A DNA stretch of 64,000 bases from Burkholderia sp. GAS332 (GCA_900142905.1 FSRV01000002.1:4154001-4218000); one strand, 5' to 3'; positions 36,418-46,454 are shown, numbered from the stretch's first letter. The notes: generated by a model not told the origin, from the sequence alone. Numbers and translations are program-made.

Positions 36418-36708
36418 CTTCGACCTGTTTTCCCACATCGGCGATTGAGCCGGTCGACGGCCTTCGCGCGACGAACGGCAACATCAAGTAGCGTACGCGC
36501 AAGCGCAAGTTGCCGTTGCGCCCGGCCGCCGCACAGATTGCGGCGATTTAGATAAACTGAGGGGCGTCGCTTGGCTCGATCGACACCGTCCAGCGAGAGG
36601 GTCACGGGGTGCCAAAGCGGCCGCCCCGTTGTCGGGCGAGCGCACCCGCACCCGCATCCGACCCACCGAATCGTGGCCACAAGCAACGATTAAGAAACGG
36701 AGACACTC

Positions 36709-37602
36709 GTGAAAGTAGGATTCATCGGCCTCGGCGTGATGGGGCAGCCCATGGCGCTTAACCTTGCGCGTGCGGGCACCCCACTGGTGGTGTGGAATCG
36801 CACGCCGGAACGTTGCGCACCGTTGCGCGACGCAGGCGCGCAGGTCGCAGACAACGTCGGCGACGTCTTCCGGCAGGCCCGCATCGTCATCCTGATGATG
36901 GCAACTGACACAGCGCTCGACGCGGTGCTCGGCCGCAACACCGCGGAATTCGCGGCGAACGTCGCACAGCATACGATCGTGCACATGGGGACGACGTCGG
37001 CCGACTATTCACGTGGACTGGAAGCTGACATCCGCGGGGCGGGAGGACGGTACGTCGAGGCGCCCGTCTCGGGCTCACGCAAGCCGGCCGAAGCGGGGCA
37101 ACTGGTGGCGATGTTGGCGGGCGAGCCGAGCGCCGTCGAAGAAGTGCGTCCACTTCTCAAGCCGATGTGCCATGAAACGGTGATCTGCGGAGCAGTGCCC
37201 ACGGGGCTGCTGATGAAGCTGTCGGTCAACACATTCCTGATTCCGATGGTGACTGCGCTCGCCGAGGCGTCGCATCTCGCGCGGCGCTACGGGCTCGACA
37301 TGAAACAATTCCAGGCCGTGCTCGACGCGGGCCCGATGGCGAGCAACGTATCGCGCGTGAAGGTCGACAAGCTCGTGAACGAGGATTTCACGGTGCAGGC
37401 CTCGATTCTCGACGTGCTGAAGAACAACCGGCTCGCGGCCGAAGCGGCGCGCAATGCGAATCTCGCGTCGCCGCTGCTGGATGTGTGCTTTGACCTGTAT
37501 ACCGAGACCGTCGGGTTGGGTCACGGTCAAGCCGATATGGCCGCCGTCGTGCACGCGATCGAAGCGCGTACTGATGCGAGGGGAAATGGGCCGCGCAATT
37601 GA
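36709..37602 (+). CDS. NAD(P)-dependent beta-hydroxyacid dehydrogenase
   Basis: 297 residues of the 3-hydroxyisobutyrate/tartronate semialdehyde reductase family. The Rossmann motif is [20 protein letters not shown], the substrate loop [16 protein letters not shown] contains the S-G-x-x-x-A-x-x-G pattern, and the catalytic lysine is in GLLMKLSVN. It oxidises or reduces a small beta-hydroxy acid. GTG 36709 follows ACGGAGACACTC (GGAG). The gene is not in a clear operon; the 290 nt before it hold no gene that I can support. Confidence 0.8.
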   Translation: MKVGFIGLGVMGQPMALNLARAGTPLVVWNRTPERCAPLRDAGAQVADNVGDVFRQARIVILMMATDTALDAVLGRNTAEFAANVAQHTIVHMGTTSADYSRGLEADIRGAGGRYVEAPVSGSRKPAEAGQLVAMLAGEPSAVEEVRPLLKPMCHETVICGAVPTGLLMKLSVNTFLIPMVTALAEASHLARRYGLDMKQFQAVLDAGPMASNVSRVKVDKLVNEDFTVQASILDVLKNNRLAAEAARNANLASPLLDVCFDLYTETVGLGHGQADMAAVVHAIEARTDARGNGPRN

Positions 37603-37701
37603 CCTACGGCCGGGGTCGAACTGAACCATCGGTAACCCACGCGTTTAAATCAGCCTGATGCATGCGATGACGAGTGATCGACATGTTGGATGGAACCAGC
37701 G

Positions 37702-38385
37702 ATGAATATCGAACCTCTTAGTGACGGCAAGATCATCGATTCATGGAAGCACAACGCTTTGCCTTGGATGTATGCGGTACGCAGTGGGGACATCGAGAGC
37801 AGGCGGTTGGTCACCGACCGAGCCGTGCTGGATGCGGTGCTGGCTTGCGAGCCAACCACCGTCCTCGATCTGGGCTGTGGGGAAGGTTGGCTTGCTCTCG
37901 CGCTTCAGCACAATGGCGTCGGCGTGACCGCGGTAGATGTGGTGCCGGCATTGGTGCTCGCCGCGACGCAAGCCGGTGTGGTCGACGGCAGGGTTCTGTC
38001 TTATGAGGAGATCGCAGCCGGACAGCTCAAACTGAGCACCGACGTCGTGGTCTGCAATTTCTCCTTGCTCGGCAAGGAATCGGTAGAAGGTCTGCTGCGC
38101 GCGATTCCAGCGTTGCTCAAGCTGAATGGGTCCTTGATCGTGCAAACGCTACATCCCGTGGTTGCATGCGGTGATCTGCCGTACGTCGACGGCTGGCGAA
38201 CGGGTTCGTGGGCGGGGTTTGGTGAGGCGTTTAGTGATGCCCCGCCTTGGTACTTCCGGACCTTGCATGCATGGCTCGAGTTGATGTGGACTAGCGGGCT
38301 CACGCTTCAGGAGATGCGAGAGCCGTTAGACCCGCGAACCGGCAAGCCCGCATCAGTGATCTTTCGCGCGCATGTGCGAGGTTAG
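37702..38385 (+). CDS. Class I SAM-dependent methyltransferase
   Basis: 227 residues. Motif I is TVLDLGCGEGWLALALQ, followed by GVGVTAVDVVPAL (motif II with the acidic ribose contact) and DVVVCNFSLLG. The fold is that of class I methyltransferases; the substrate is unknown. ATG 37702 has GGAACC before it, and ATG 37690 is an alternative. It converges on the SDR operon. Confidence 0.75.
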   Translation: MNIEPLSDGKIIDSWKHNALPWMYAVRSGDIESRRLVTDRAVLDAVLACEPTTVLDLGCGEGWLALALQHNGVGVTAVDVVPALVLAATQAGVVDGRVLSYEEIAAGQLKLSTDVVVCNFSLLGKESVEGLLRAIPALLKLNGSLIVQTLHPVVACGDLPYVDGWRTGSWAGFGEAFSDAPPWYFRTLHAWLELMWTSGLTLQEMREPLDPRTGKPASVIFRAHVRG

Positions 38386-38449
38386 TTCAGGGGCGCGATA
38401 GCTGCTTACCACTCTGTCACCAGAGGCCAAGTGGACGACCGAACCGCCG

Positions 38450-39226
38450 CTATCCCATGAAAACCGGACTTTCCGGTAGTGTCGACCCTCCATCCACGAC
38501 GATCGTCTGTCCGGTGACGTAGGCGGCCTCGTCGCTGGCGAGGAACAGCATCGCGTGCGCGATGTCTTCGGGTCGGCCAAGACGCTTCAATGGGATATAC
38601 CGCGTGAGTTCCTCCTCGCCGAAGCGCGCTTTTAGCGCGCTCATCGCCGGCGTGTCGATATAGCCGGGTTCAACGCCATTGACCGTGATCCCGTATGCGG
38701 CCAGTTCGAGCGCGGCCGTGCGGATAAACCCATTCGCCCCCGCCTTGCTCGCTGCATAGTGAGCGGTCCCCGGCATCGCCACACGCGGCCCGGTAATCGA
38801 CGACGTCACGAGAATCCGGCCACCACCACGCTTTTTCATATGAGGCAACGCGGCCTGCGAGAGATAGAAACACGCTTTCAGATTGACCGACAGGAGATGG
38901 TCGAGCGTGGTCATGTCCATCGTTTCGATCGGGTCGCGAGAGAAGGCCGCAGCGTTGTGCACGACGATGTCGAGTCCGCCATACTGCGCCGCAACCGCAT
39001 CGACGGTTCGACGAACGGCCTCGGCATCGGCCACATCAAGTGCAACAAATGAGGCTTGGCCACCGCGCGAGCGCACTTGCGCGGCAACCTCCTCTCCCTG
39101 CGCCACGGTCCGCGCGGCGATCACAACCGTCGCACCTTGCGCGGCGAACACTTCGGCGATTGCGCGGCCAATACCTTGGCCGCCTCCCGTGACAAACGCA
39201 ATCTTGTTGTCGAGTCGTTTGGTCAT
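38450..39226 (-). CDS. SDR family oxidoreductase
   Basis: 258 residues of the classical SDR type: TGGGQGIG (NAD-binding), NAAAF, the catalytic Ser in VTSSITG, and YAASKAG (Tyr-x-x-x-Lys), ending in the usual VDGGST. It probably oxidises a hydroxy or reduces a keto intermediate of the pathway encoded by this operon. GAGGAC precedes ATG 39226. It is the last gene of the eight-gene operon and starts 10 nt after the other SDR gene. Confidence 0.85.
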   Translation of the reverse strand: MTKRLDNKIAFVTGGGQGIGRAIAEVFAAQGATVVIAARTVAQGEEVAAQVRSRGGQASFVALDVADAEAVRRTVDAVAAQYGGLDIVVHNAAAFSRDPIETMDMTTLDHLLSVNLKACFYLSQAALPHMKKRGGGRILVTSSITGPRVAMPGTAHYAASKAGANGFIRTAALELAAYGITVNGVEPGYIDTPAMSALKARFGEEELTRYIPLKRLGRPEDIAHAMLFLASDEAAYVTGQTIVVDGGSTLPESPVFMG

Positions 39227-39236
39227 CACATTGTCC

Positions 39237-40046
39237 TCACACTGCAAGGCGGCCTCCGTCGACTGGATACTCGGCAGCCGTTGTAAACGAACTCTCGTCG
39301 GACGCAGCGAAGAGCACCGTATAGGCGATTTCCTCAGGCGTCGCGATGCGCTTGAGCGGCACGCGCGCGCTGAATGCGGCGCGCGTGGCCGCGACATCGC
39401 GGGTGCCGAACGTGCCCTGTTCGGCCCATTCCTCGATCTCGCGGCTCACCATCGGGGTCTCGGTCACGGCCGGCAGTACCGCGTTGACACGAATGCGATA
39501 GCCGCGCTCGGCGAATTCGATTGCCGCGCATTTGGTCAATTGCCGCACGGCGGCTTTCGACGTGCCGTACGCGATATTGTCTGGAATGCCCTGCACGCCG
39601 AGCACCGACGACAGGTTGACGATCGACGCGCTGCCGGAGCGCGAGGGGTCACGCGCGGTCATGGCGGGTACCGCATACCGGATGCCGAGGAACACGCCTT
39701 CCACGTTGACGCGCATGACGTCGCGAAACTGCTCCAGCGTCGTATCCTCAATTGATTTGACCAGCGCGACGCCTGCATTGTTGACAAGAATATCGAGGCC
39801 GCCGTACTCGCCTTGGAGCCACGACATCGTGCGCTGCCAGGCGGCCTCGTCGGTCACGTCGAGTGCGCAGAACACCGCACGGCCACCGTTTGCCGCAATC
39901 TCGTCGGCGACCCGCGTGCCTAGCGCCTCATCACGGTCAGAGACAATGACCGTTGCGCCCTCAAGAGCGAAAAGTCTGGCAATCGCCGCGCCGATGCCCT
40001 GGCCGGCACCAGTAACGAGAGCGATCTTCCTATCGAGTCGACCCAT
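39237..40046 (-). CDS. SDR family oxidoreductase
   Basis: 269 residues. TGAGQGIG, NNAGV, the Ser in NLSSVLG and YGTSKAA form a complete SDR active site. An insertion around residues 195-225 (EIEEWAEQGTFGTRDVAAT) enlarges the substrate lid. It starts 3 nt after the aminotransferase gene, so the two are translationally linked, and the enzyme probably acts on the product of the transaminase. Confidence 0.85.
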   Translation of the reverse strand: MGRLDRKIALVTGAGQGIGAAIARLFALEGATVIVSDRDEALGTRVADEIAANGGRAVFCALDVTDEAAWQRTMSWLQGEYGGLDILVNNAGVALVKSIEDTTLEQFRDVMRVNVEGVFLGIRYAVPAMTARDPSRSGSASIVNLSSVLGVQGIPDNIAYGTSKAAVRQLTKCAAIEFAERGYRIRVNAVLPAVTETPMVSREIEEWAEQGTFGTRDVAATRAAFSARVPLKRIATPEEIAYTVLFAASDESSFTTAAEYPVDGGRLAV

Positions 40047-40049
40047 CGC

Positions 40050-41444
40050 TCACGCTCCAGCCAGTTCGGTCAGGCATTCGGAGAACGCGAGATTGTGCTG
40101 ATCGACGTCTTCCGGGGTCAACTGCGGACACGCGAGCATCATGTTGTGGAACGGCGTGATCAGCACGCCGCGATTGAGCAGATACAGATGAATGAACGCT
40201 TCAAGCGGTCCGTTGCGTCCCGTCTTCGCCTGCGTGCCGTTGACGGGCGGTTGCGGCATGAACATGTACTCGGCGCGTGCACCGATCTGCGTGACGTGCC
40301 ATGGCAACGCGAACCTGGCAATATCCGCTTCGACGCTACGTGCGATGCGCGTTGCCATGTCGATCATGTGCGCATAGTTCTCGTCGGTCATCACATGTTC
40401 GAGCGTGGCGCGCAACCCGGCAATCGTCAGTTGGTTGCCTGCAAGTGTGCCGCCGAAGCCCGAGTGATTATTGCGCTTCTCGCCCCCGGCCCAAACTGGC
40501 GGCTTCGCTTGCCACACGCGTTGCGCGACTTCTTCGCTCACGCCGTACACGGCAGAAGGAATGCCACCTGCAATCGCCTTGCCGAGTACGAAGATATCCG
40601 GCTCGAGTCCCCACGCCTGTGTGCAGCCGCCCGGCCCGGTCGAGATCGTGTGGGTCTCGTCGATTAGCAGCAGCGCGCCGTATTTTCGCGTGAGCCGCCG
40701 AAGCGCATCGTGGTAACCCGGCGCGACCGGTACCATGCCGATGTTGGTCATCATCGGTTCGGTAATCACACACGCGACATCCCCGTGAGACAACTCACGC
40801 TCCAGTGCGTCCACATCGTTGAACTCCACGAGGCGTACCAGCCGGTCGTGGTCCATCCCGTTCGCATGCACATTCGTGCGCGAGCGCATGTGCCCTGACG
40901 CATCGAGTTCGACCTGGGTTTCGTCGACCGAGCCGTGGTAGTTGCCGTTGAACACGAGCACTTTGTCGCGCTTCGTGATCATCCGCGCAAGGCGCAGCGC
41001 AAAGCGGTTCGCATCCGACGCGGAAGTGGCGAGCTGCCAGTAGGGCAGGCCGAAGCGCCGGCGCAATTCCTCACCGACCCACACACCGTCTTCGGATGGC
41101 AGCATGGCGGTGACGCCGCGTTGCGCCTGCCGCGCGATCGCATCGGCAATCGCCGGGTGCGAGTGGCCGAACATCGAACCTGTATCACCGAGGCACAGGT
41201 CCACGAATTCGTTACCGTCGACGTCGCGCAGCCGCGCGCCCTTCGCCTCACTCATGTAGACAGGATAGGACCCCGCCCACAACTGCATCCAGTGGAGTGG
41301 CGTGCCGTACAGGTAGACCTGTTTGCCTCGCTCGTACAACGCGGCCGAACGTGGGTGACGCGCTTCGAATCGCTGCTGTTCGCGTTCGATCAGGTGTTGC
41401 ATGCGTTGTGTATCGATATCCATCATGTGTCCCATTTCTGTCAT
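40050..41444 (-). CDS. Class III aminotransferase, glutamate-1-semialdehyde/beta-amino acid type
   Basis: 464 residues. PLP-binding marks are LIDETHTISTGPGG (Asp about 262) and VLGKAIAGG with Lys289 as Schiff base. The ETHTISTGPGG loop is the form found in enzymes acting on beta-amino acids and related amines. It probably transfers the amino group of the substrate taken up by the ABC transporter just upstream. ATG 41444 is weakly supported by GAATCAAGAG; TTG 41456 and ATG 41435 are alternatives. Confidence 0.8.
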   Translation of the reverse strand: MTEMGHMMDIDTQRMQHLIEREQQRFEARHPRSAALYERGKQVYLYGTPLHWMQLWAGSYPVYMSEAKGARLRDVDGNEFVDLCLGDTGSMFGHSHPAIADAIARQAQRGVTAMLPSEDGVWVGEELRRRFGLPYWQLATSASDANRFALRLARMITKRDKVLVFNGNYHGSVDETQVELDASGHMRSRTNVHANGMDHDRLVRLVEFNDVDALERELSHGDVACVITEPMMTNIGMVPVAPGYHDALRRLTRKYGALLLIDETHTISTGPGGCTQAWGLEPDIFVLGKAIAGGIPSAVYGVSEEVAQRVWQAKPPVWAGGEKRNNHSGFGGTLAGNQLTIAGLRATLEHVMTDENYAHMIDMATRIARSVEADIARFALPWHVTQIGARAEYMFMPQPPVNGTQAKTGRNGPLEAFIHLYLLNRGVLITPFHNMMLACPQLTPEDVDQHNLAFSECLTELAGA

Positions 41445-41488
41445 CTCTTGATTCAATCTTCACTTGCTGACTGCGGCGGTACAGGTCG

Positions 41489-42256
41489 TCACCGCCCGGC
41501 GCTCGCGCGTTCGTGGTGCCACGCGAGCAGGTTGCGTTCAATGCGGAAAAACAGTGTTTCGATGCACAGCGCAGCGATGGCGATCACGAGGATCGTCGCG
41601 AGACCGGCAGCGATCTCGAACTGCTGCTGTGCCGTGACAATAAAATTGCCGATACCATTGGTGGACAGCAGCATCTCGGCGCTCACGCTGATCAGCAACG
41701 ACAGCGCCACGCTGATGCGAATACCGCTGACGATCTGCGGCAGCGCCGCCGGCAGGTCGATGCGCCACATGATCTCGCTGCGCGACAGGCCAATCGAGCG
41801 GCCGACGTTGATCAGCAACGGATGAGTCGCACGTGTCGCATCGATTGCGTTGATGAGGATCGGGAACGCCGCGCCGTAGAACACGACAAGGATCTTTGCC
41901 ATGCTGCCGGTGCCCGCGAACAACATCACCACGGGCACGATCGCGAGCGGCGGAAGCGGGCGCACCAAGTCGAGCAGCGGTTCGACGAACGAGGCGAGCG
42001 AGCGCATCCGGCCAAGGCAGATGCCAAGCGGCAGCATGGTCACGAGCGACAGCGCGAAGCCCGCGCTCGCGCGCACCAGCGTGATGCCAAGCGCTGGCGC
42101 CAGTTCGCCGGCATGGCGAACCAATGCTGCCACGACATCGATGAATCCCGGATAGTTCTGTGAATTGACCAGCCGTGCCGACACTTCCCACGCAGCCGCC
42201 AGCAACACCAGGAAAACGATGCCGGGAACATTTGTGCGTTTTGCGAGCGCTCTCAT
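41489..42256 (-). CDS. ABC transporter permease, SsuC/TauC-type
   Basis: 255 residues with about six helices. The EAA loop reads NVGRSIGLSRSEIMWRIDLP, which contacts the ATPase, as in the NitT/TauT group. It overlaps the upstream permease by 4 nt (ATGA), so the two are made together and form the membrane pore as a heterodimer. GISxSVALSLLISVSAEML-like sequence in the fifth helix is typical. Confidence 0.85.
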   Translation of the reverse strand: MRALAKRTNVPGIVFLVLLAAAWEVSARLVNSQNYPGFIDVVAALVRHAGELAPALGITLVRASAGFALSLVTMLPLGICLGRMRSLASFVEPLLDLVRPLPPLAIVPVVMLFAGTGSMAKILVVFYGAAFPILINAIDATRATHPLLINVGRSIGLSRSEIMWRIDLPAALPQIVSGIRISVALSLLISVSAEMLLSTNGIGNFIVTAQQQFEIAAGLATILVIAIAALCIETLFFRIERNLLAWHHERASAGR

Positions 42257-43020
42257 AGTTGCACCATCCTTGTGAGACTCTCATGCCATGGCACCGTGAG
42301 GGCGCGCAAACGCAGCACGGCCTGGTTGAAGAGCAGACCGTTGAACCCGGCGACGACCAGCAACGCGAACGTGTCCGCGGTGCGCATCGAGAACGCGCTG
42401 TCGTACAGCATGTAGCCGATGCCGTCGCTGCCGGCGAGCATTTCTGCTGCGATCGTCGCGATCAAACAGTCGGCGACGGCGAGACGCACGCCTGTCAGCA
42501 TCGCCGGCATCGCAGCGGGAACCCGTACTTGCCACAGGATTTCCCACGCGGAGTAGCCCAGCGTCCGTGCGCTTCTCAGTTGCACGGGCTCGTTGTCCGC
42601 CAGCGCGGTTGCCGCACTGACGTACACGGTCCACACGCCGGAGAAACAGACGATGAAGAGGAACAGCTTCATACCGAGCCCGAGCGCGAAGATCGACAGC
42701 GGCACGAGCGCCGCAGGCGGCAACGATCGCATGATGTTGACGACGGGCCGAAGCGCGTCTTCCACCAGACGGTGACGCGCGGCAAGCACGGCCGCCGCGA
42801 AGCCGATCGCGACTGCCGCGATGAGGCCAATCAGTGTGCGCATCAGCGTGAGGGGTTCGTTCTGCCAGAATTCGCTCGAACGTAGTTGGCCCACGAGTGC
42901 CTCGAACACGGTGCCCACGCCCGGCATGTACTCTCTCGGCACGTGGCCGCTCCACACCGCGAGCTGCCAGACGGCGCAGCCGGCGAGAAATCCGATGCAC
43001 GGTTTCATCCATTGTTTCAT
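42253..43020 (-). CDS. ABC transporter permease, SsuC/TauC-type
   Basis: 255 residues with six helices and the EAA loop RSARTLGYSAWEILWQVRVP. It is the partner of the downstream permease (4-nt overlap). The first helix is preceded by a short basic N-terminus (MKQWMKPC). Such pairs import small organic acids, sulfonates or amines. Confidence 0.85.
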   Translation of the reverse strand: MKQWMKPCIGFLAGCAVWQLAVWSGHVPREYMPGVGTVFEALVGQLRSSEFWQNEPLTLMRTLIGLIAAVAIGFAAAVLAARHRLVEDALRPVVNIMRSLPPAALVPLSIFALGLGMKLFLFIVCFSGVWTVYVSAATALADNEPVQLRSARTLGYSAWEILWQVRVPAAMPAMLTGVRLAVADCLIATIAAEMLAGSDGIGYMLYDSAFSMRTADTFALLVVAGFNGLLFNQAVLRLRALTVPWHESLTRMVQL

Positions 43021-43086
43021 CGCATCACCTTCGTTTGATGCATTGGTCGGATCCGCGACGAAGCATGACGGCCTCGTCGCGTCGCA

Positions 43087-44067
43087 TCATTTCGCGTTCA
43101 CGTCCGCCACGAGACTGTTGGCGTCGAGCGGCTCATGCAGCAGCCCGTTGCGCGTCATCGAGTTGATCAGCGGGCGCAGCGAGGCGGCATCGGGTGTCAA
43201 GTCGCCCCAATCGAAGTAATGCGTCACCTGGTGCGCCAGTTCCGGCGTCAACTTGAATTCGCTGACCAGCCACTGCTGATAGAGATCGGGATTCGCGCGA
43301 AAATCGGCGCTCGCACGGGCCAGCACGCGGTTAAAGCGCTGCAATACGTCCTTGTGCTGTTGCACCCAGTCTGCGCGCGCAAACAGCACGTCGAGCGCGA
43401 TTCTCTGGTCGGCCGGGAGATCCGCCACAACGCCGGATGCAAGGGTGACCGCCTGGATAGCCGGTGACATCTTTGCGGCGGCATAGAACGGTTCCGAGAT
43501 GCACGCCGCGTCAGCGTTGCCAACTTGCAGCATGCTGCCCATCTGCGGCATCGGCACGATGATCTTCTTGACGGCGTCGTAGGGCACGCCCGCCTTGGCG
43601 AGATGGTCCTTCACCAGCAATTCGCAGATCGCGCCCGTGGCATTGATTGCGATTGTCTTGCCGCGCAAGTCTGCCAGCGTATGGATGTTGGATGACTTGC
43701 TCGCGACGATCCACACGTCCTGCTTGCCGGCCGCGCCATACTCATAGTCGAGGGTGTCGACGATCACGAACGGCTGGTTGCGCGCCCGCGCGAAGATGAC
43801 GGGGATGATGCCCGCGTAGCCGATGTCGACCGACCCGCTCGCCACCGCGCTTGCTACCGCCGGGCCGGACCCGAGCGTCACGAGTTCAGGCTTGAGACCT
43901 TCCGCGGCGAAATAGCCCTTCTTGTCCGCGTAGTAGAGCCGAATCATCGAGTCGGCGCGTAAATCGCCGATCTTGATCGTCGTTTGCGCGCTGGCTATCG
44001 ATGGGGTCACCGCTGCGGCAGCGACGCCGGCAAAAAATAAAGCGCAACTGATCAAGCGCTTCCACAT
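43087..44067 (-). CDS. ABC transporter substrate-binding protein, NMT1/SsuA-like
   Basis: 326 residues. A signal peptide ends at about ASA-Q28. The mature protein starts with IKIGDLRADSMIRLYYADKK and has GSGPAVASAVASGSVDIGYAG, the usual pattern of SsuA/NMT1 proteins that bind sulfonates, nitrate-like ions or pyrimidine precursors. Its ligand here is unknown, but the neighbouring transaminases suggest an amino compound. AGGAGACA precedes the ATG. It is transcribed from the same operon as the permeases. Confidence 0.85.
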   Translation of the reverse strand: MWKRLISCALFFAGVAAAAVTPSIASAQTTIKIGDLRADSMIRLYYADKKGYFAAEGLKPELVTLGSGPAVASAVASGSVDIGYAGIIPVIFARARNQPFVIVDTLDYEYGAAGKQDVWIVASKSSNIHTLADLRGKTIAINATGAICELLVKDHLAKAGVPYDAVKKIIVPMPQMGSMLQVGNADAACISEPFYAAAKMSPAIQAVTLASGVVADLPADQRIALDVLFARADWVQQHKDVLQRFNRVLARASADFRANPDLYQQWLVSEFKLTPELAHQVTHYFDWGDLTPDAASLRPLINSMTRNGLLHEPLDANSLVADVNAK

Positions 44068-44088
44068 GATTGTCTCCTGAAGTTTTCG

Positions 44089-44101
44089 TTGATTGAATCA
44101 A
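44089..44101. promoter_or_regulatory. Palindrome upstream of the binding-protein gene
   Basis: TTGATTGAATCAA is a perfect 13-bp palindrome, 21 nt upstream of the binding-protein start codon inside the 103-nt gap after the ATPase gene. It shares the TTGA...TCAA ends of the IclR-type sites at 46468 and 48950 but has a shorter core. It could be an internal operator of the operon. Confidence 0.3.
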
Positions 44102-44170
44102 TTCGGGGCTGGCATCGCGATGCGACCAGAACAGGCCGGCGCTACGTCGATAGCCGACCGCGCGCGCGGG

Positions 44171-45055
44171 TCAGGCTTGCGTGCGCATCTGGTGGATCAT
44201 CGCGAGGATCTTGTGCCGCAGGTCGAGAAAGCCACGGTCTTCGCGGGTCTCGAGTTGCGTGCGCGGTTTCGCGAGCGTTACCGCGAACTCCGCCGCAACC
44301 ACGGTCGGTCGCCGCGACAGCACGACGACGCGATCGGCCATGTAGATGGCCTCGTCGACGTCGTGCGTGACCAGCACGCAGGTTTGCTGGTAGCGCTTCG
44401 CGAGGTCGAGCAGCAGGTCCTGCATCTCGGCGCGTGTCTGCGCGTCGACCGCCGCGAGCGGTTCGTCGAGCAAGAGGAGCCGCGAACGGGCCGCGAGCCC
44501 GCGCGCAATCGCCACGCGCTGCTGCATGCCGCCGGACACCTGCCACGGATAGTGACGCTCGAAACCCGTGAGGCCAACGCTGGCCAGCAGTTCTTGCGCG
44601 TACTCAAGCTTTTGGGCCCGGTTGAGATCCTGGGCCCGCTTCATACCGAAGACGACGTTGTCGAGATTGCTCTTCCACGGCAGCAGCGAACGGCTGTAAT
44701 CCTGGAAGACGACCGACACACCGGGGGGCGGCGCGCCGACGGGCTTGTCGTCGAACATGACGGAGCCGCTGTCCACTGCGTAGAGGCCGGCAAGACACAT
44801 CAGCAACGTGGTCTTGCCGCAGCCGGACGGGCCGACGATCGAGAGGAACTCGCCTTCGCGGGCGTCGAACGACAGATCGCCGATGATCTGATTGCGCTTG
44901 TCTCCCTCGCCCAGGGTTTTGGCAATGCGCTGTACCTTCAATAGCGTTCGCATCGTGCTAGTGGCCCGGTTGAGCGTCGCGAAGTCGGACACCCGGCTTG
45001 GTTCGATCGGTTGCGACGCTGACGCGTCGCGCTGCAGTTTCAAATGCGCTTGCAC
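44171..45055 (-). CDS. ABC transporter ATP-binding protein
   Basis: 294 residues. Walker A is GPSGCGKTT, the signature is VSGGMQQRVAIARGLA, Walker B is LLLLDEPLAAVD, and the H-loop is VLVTHDVDEA. It drives the two permeases encoded downstream. GTG 45055 has a very good ribosome site (AGGAGGAG), so the protein carries about 34 residues before the conserved start MRTLLKVQRIAK, and I prefer this to ATG 44953. Confidence 0.85.
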   Translation of the reverse strand: MQAHLKLQRDASASQPIEPSRVSDFATLNRATSTMRTLLKVQRIAKTLGEGDKRNQIIGDLSFDAREGEFLSIVGPSGCGKTTLLMCLAGLYAVDSGSVMFDDKPVGAPPPGVSVVFQDYSRSLLPWKSNLDNVVFGMKRAQDLNRAQKLEYAQELLASVGLTGFERHYPWQVSGGMQQRVAIARGLAARSRLLLLDEPLAAVDAQTRAEMQDLLLDLAKRYQQTCVLVTHDVDEAIYMADRVVVLSRRPTVVAAEFAVTLAKPRTQLETREDRGFLDLRHKILAMIHQMRTQA

Positions 45056-45083
45056 TTTTCTCCTCCTGCGTGGCTGTCCGTGC

Positions 45084-46454
45084 TCAGTCCGCCGCGATCG
45101 CGGCGAGACCGGCGTGCAACCCGTCCATGCTCTGGTCGACGTGCTCTTTGTTAAAGACGAGGGGAGGAGACAGGATGATCTTGTTGCCCGCGATGCGCAC
45201 CAGCAAACCATGCGCGCAGATCGTCTCGTAGAGTTTCTTCGAAGCGGGGTGGGTCGGCGGCAGTGGCGCCCGGGTTGTCTTGTCGAGCACCAGTTCGATG
45301 CCGAGCATCAGCCCTTTGCCGCGCACGTCGCCGACTTGCCTGTATTGCAGCAATTCCTGCAGGCGTTCGAGGAAATAATCGCCCTGGCGTCCGGCATTGC
45401 CCGGCAGGTCCTCACCCTCGACGATATCGAGGTTGGCGAGCGCGGCGGCGCAGGCGAGGGGATGCCCGGAATAGGTATAGCCATGCATGATTGCCGCCAG
45501 CGGATGGTCGTTTTCCCACGCCTGGGCGACGCGCTCGTTGACGACCGTCGCGCCGAGCGGGACGTAAGCGGAATTGATGCCTTTCGCGAAGTTCATGATG
45601 TCGGGGGCCACGCCCCAGGCGCGTACACCGAACATGTGGCCGGTACGCCCGAAACCGGTCACCACCTCGTCGGCGATCAGCAGGATGCCGTGGCGATCGC
45701 AGATTTCGCGTACGCGCGGCCAATAGGTCGCGGGTGGCACAATCAGACCACCCGCACCTTGCACCGGCTCGGCGACGAAAGCCGCGATCGTGTCCGCGCC
45801 CTGATACAGGATTTCCTGTTCCAGCAGGTCGGCGCAGATCCCGGCCAGCTTGTCGGGATCATCGGTCCAGCGGTTGCGATACAGATAGGGCGCCTCGACC
45901 TGGAAGAAGCCGGGCACGAGCGGCTCGTACGCGCGGCGCCACATGACGTTGCCGCTTGCTGACATGCCGCCGAAATGCAGGCCGTGATAACCGTGCTTGA
46001 GCGAGAAAATCTTGGTCTTCTCGGGTTTGCCTGAGAGCTTCCAATATTGGCGCGCGAGCTTGAACGCGGTTTCGTTCGCGTCCGATCCACCGGAGCCGTA
46101 CATCACGCGCGCCATCTTCTCCGGCGCGAGCATCTTGATGAGCCGGGCCGACAGCGCAATTGAAGGCGGATTCGACAGGTTGGAGAACGTGCCGTAGTAC
46201 GCGAGCTGGTCCAGTTGCTCGACCATCGCGCGTTTGATCTCGGGGCGGTTGTGGCCGACGTTGACGCACCACAGGCCGGCCGTGCAGTCCAGGTAGGTCT
46301 TGCCTTCGATATCGCGAACCAGCACACCGTCGCCTTGCGCGATGATGGTCGGAGGCGTGGCTTGGGTGGCTGCGGGAGCCGTCATCGGATGCCAGATGTA
46401 GCGCGCGTTGTCGGCTACAGTGGAGGCCCGATCGGATACGGGATTGCTGAACAC
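45084..46454 (-). CDS. Class III omega-aminotransferase
   Basis: 456 residues. The PLP site has YGSGGSDANETAFK, ADEVVTGFGRTG and NFAKGINSAY with Lys291. LWCVNVGHNRPEI near residue 61 is typical of omega-amino acid:pyruvate and polyamine transaminases. It is the first gene of the minus-strand operon, 28 nt before the ATPase, and it probably starts breakdown of the imported amine by making an aldehyde, which the aldehyde dehydrogenase on the other side of the IclR gene could oxidise. It is divergent from that IclR gene. Confidence 0.85.
   Translation of the reverse strand: MFSNPVSDRASTVADNARYIWHPMTAPAATQATPPTIIAQGDGVLVRDIEGKTYLDCTAGLWCVNVGHNRPEIKRAMVEQLDQLAYYGTFSNLSNPPSIALSARLIKMLAPEKMARVMYGSGGSDANETAFKLARQYWKLSGKPEKTKIFSLKHGYHGLHFGGMSASGNVMWRRAYEPLVPGFFQVEAPYLYRNRWTDDPDKLAGICADLLEQEILYQGADTIAAFVAEPVQGAGGLIVPPATYWPRVREICDRHGILLIADEVVTGFGRTGHMFGVRAWGVAPDIMNFAKGINSAYVPLGATVVNERVAQAWENDHPLAAIMHGYTYSGHPLACAAALANLDIVEGEDLPGNAGRQGDYFLERLQELLQYRQVGDVRGKGLMLGIELVLDKTTRAPLPPTHPASKKLYETICAHGLLVRIAGNKIILSPPLVFNKEHVDQSMDGLHAGLAAIAAD

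Noticed and set aside
36418..36708. Minus-strand frame (36414-36686) as a gene end
   Set aside because: It is Arg-rich, has no ribosome site and no recognisable fold. The 291-nt gap probably holds only the promoter of the dehydrogenase gene.
44093..45962. Plus-strand open frames of 283 and 356 codons
   Set aside because: They are antisense to the ABC ATPase and the aminotransferase, both with complete motifs.
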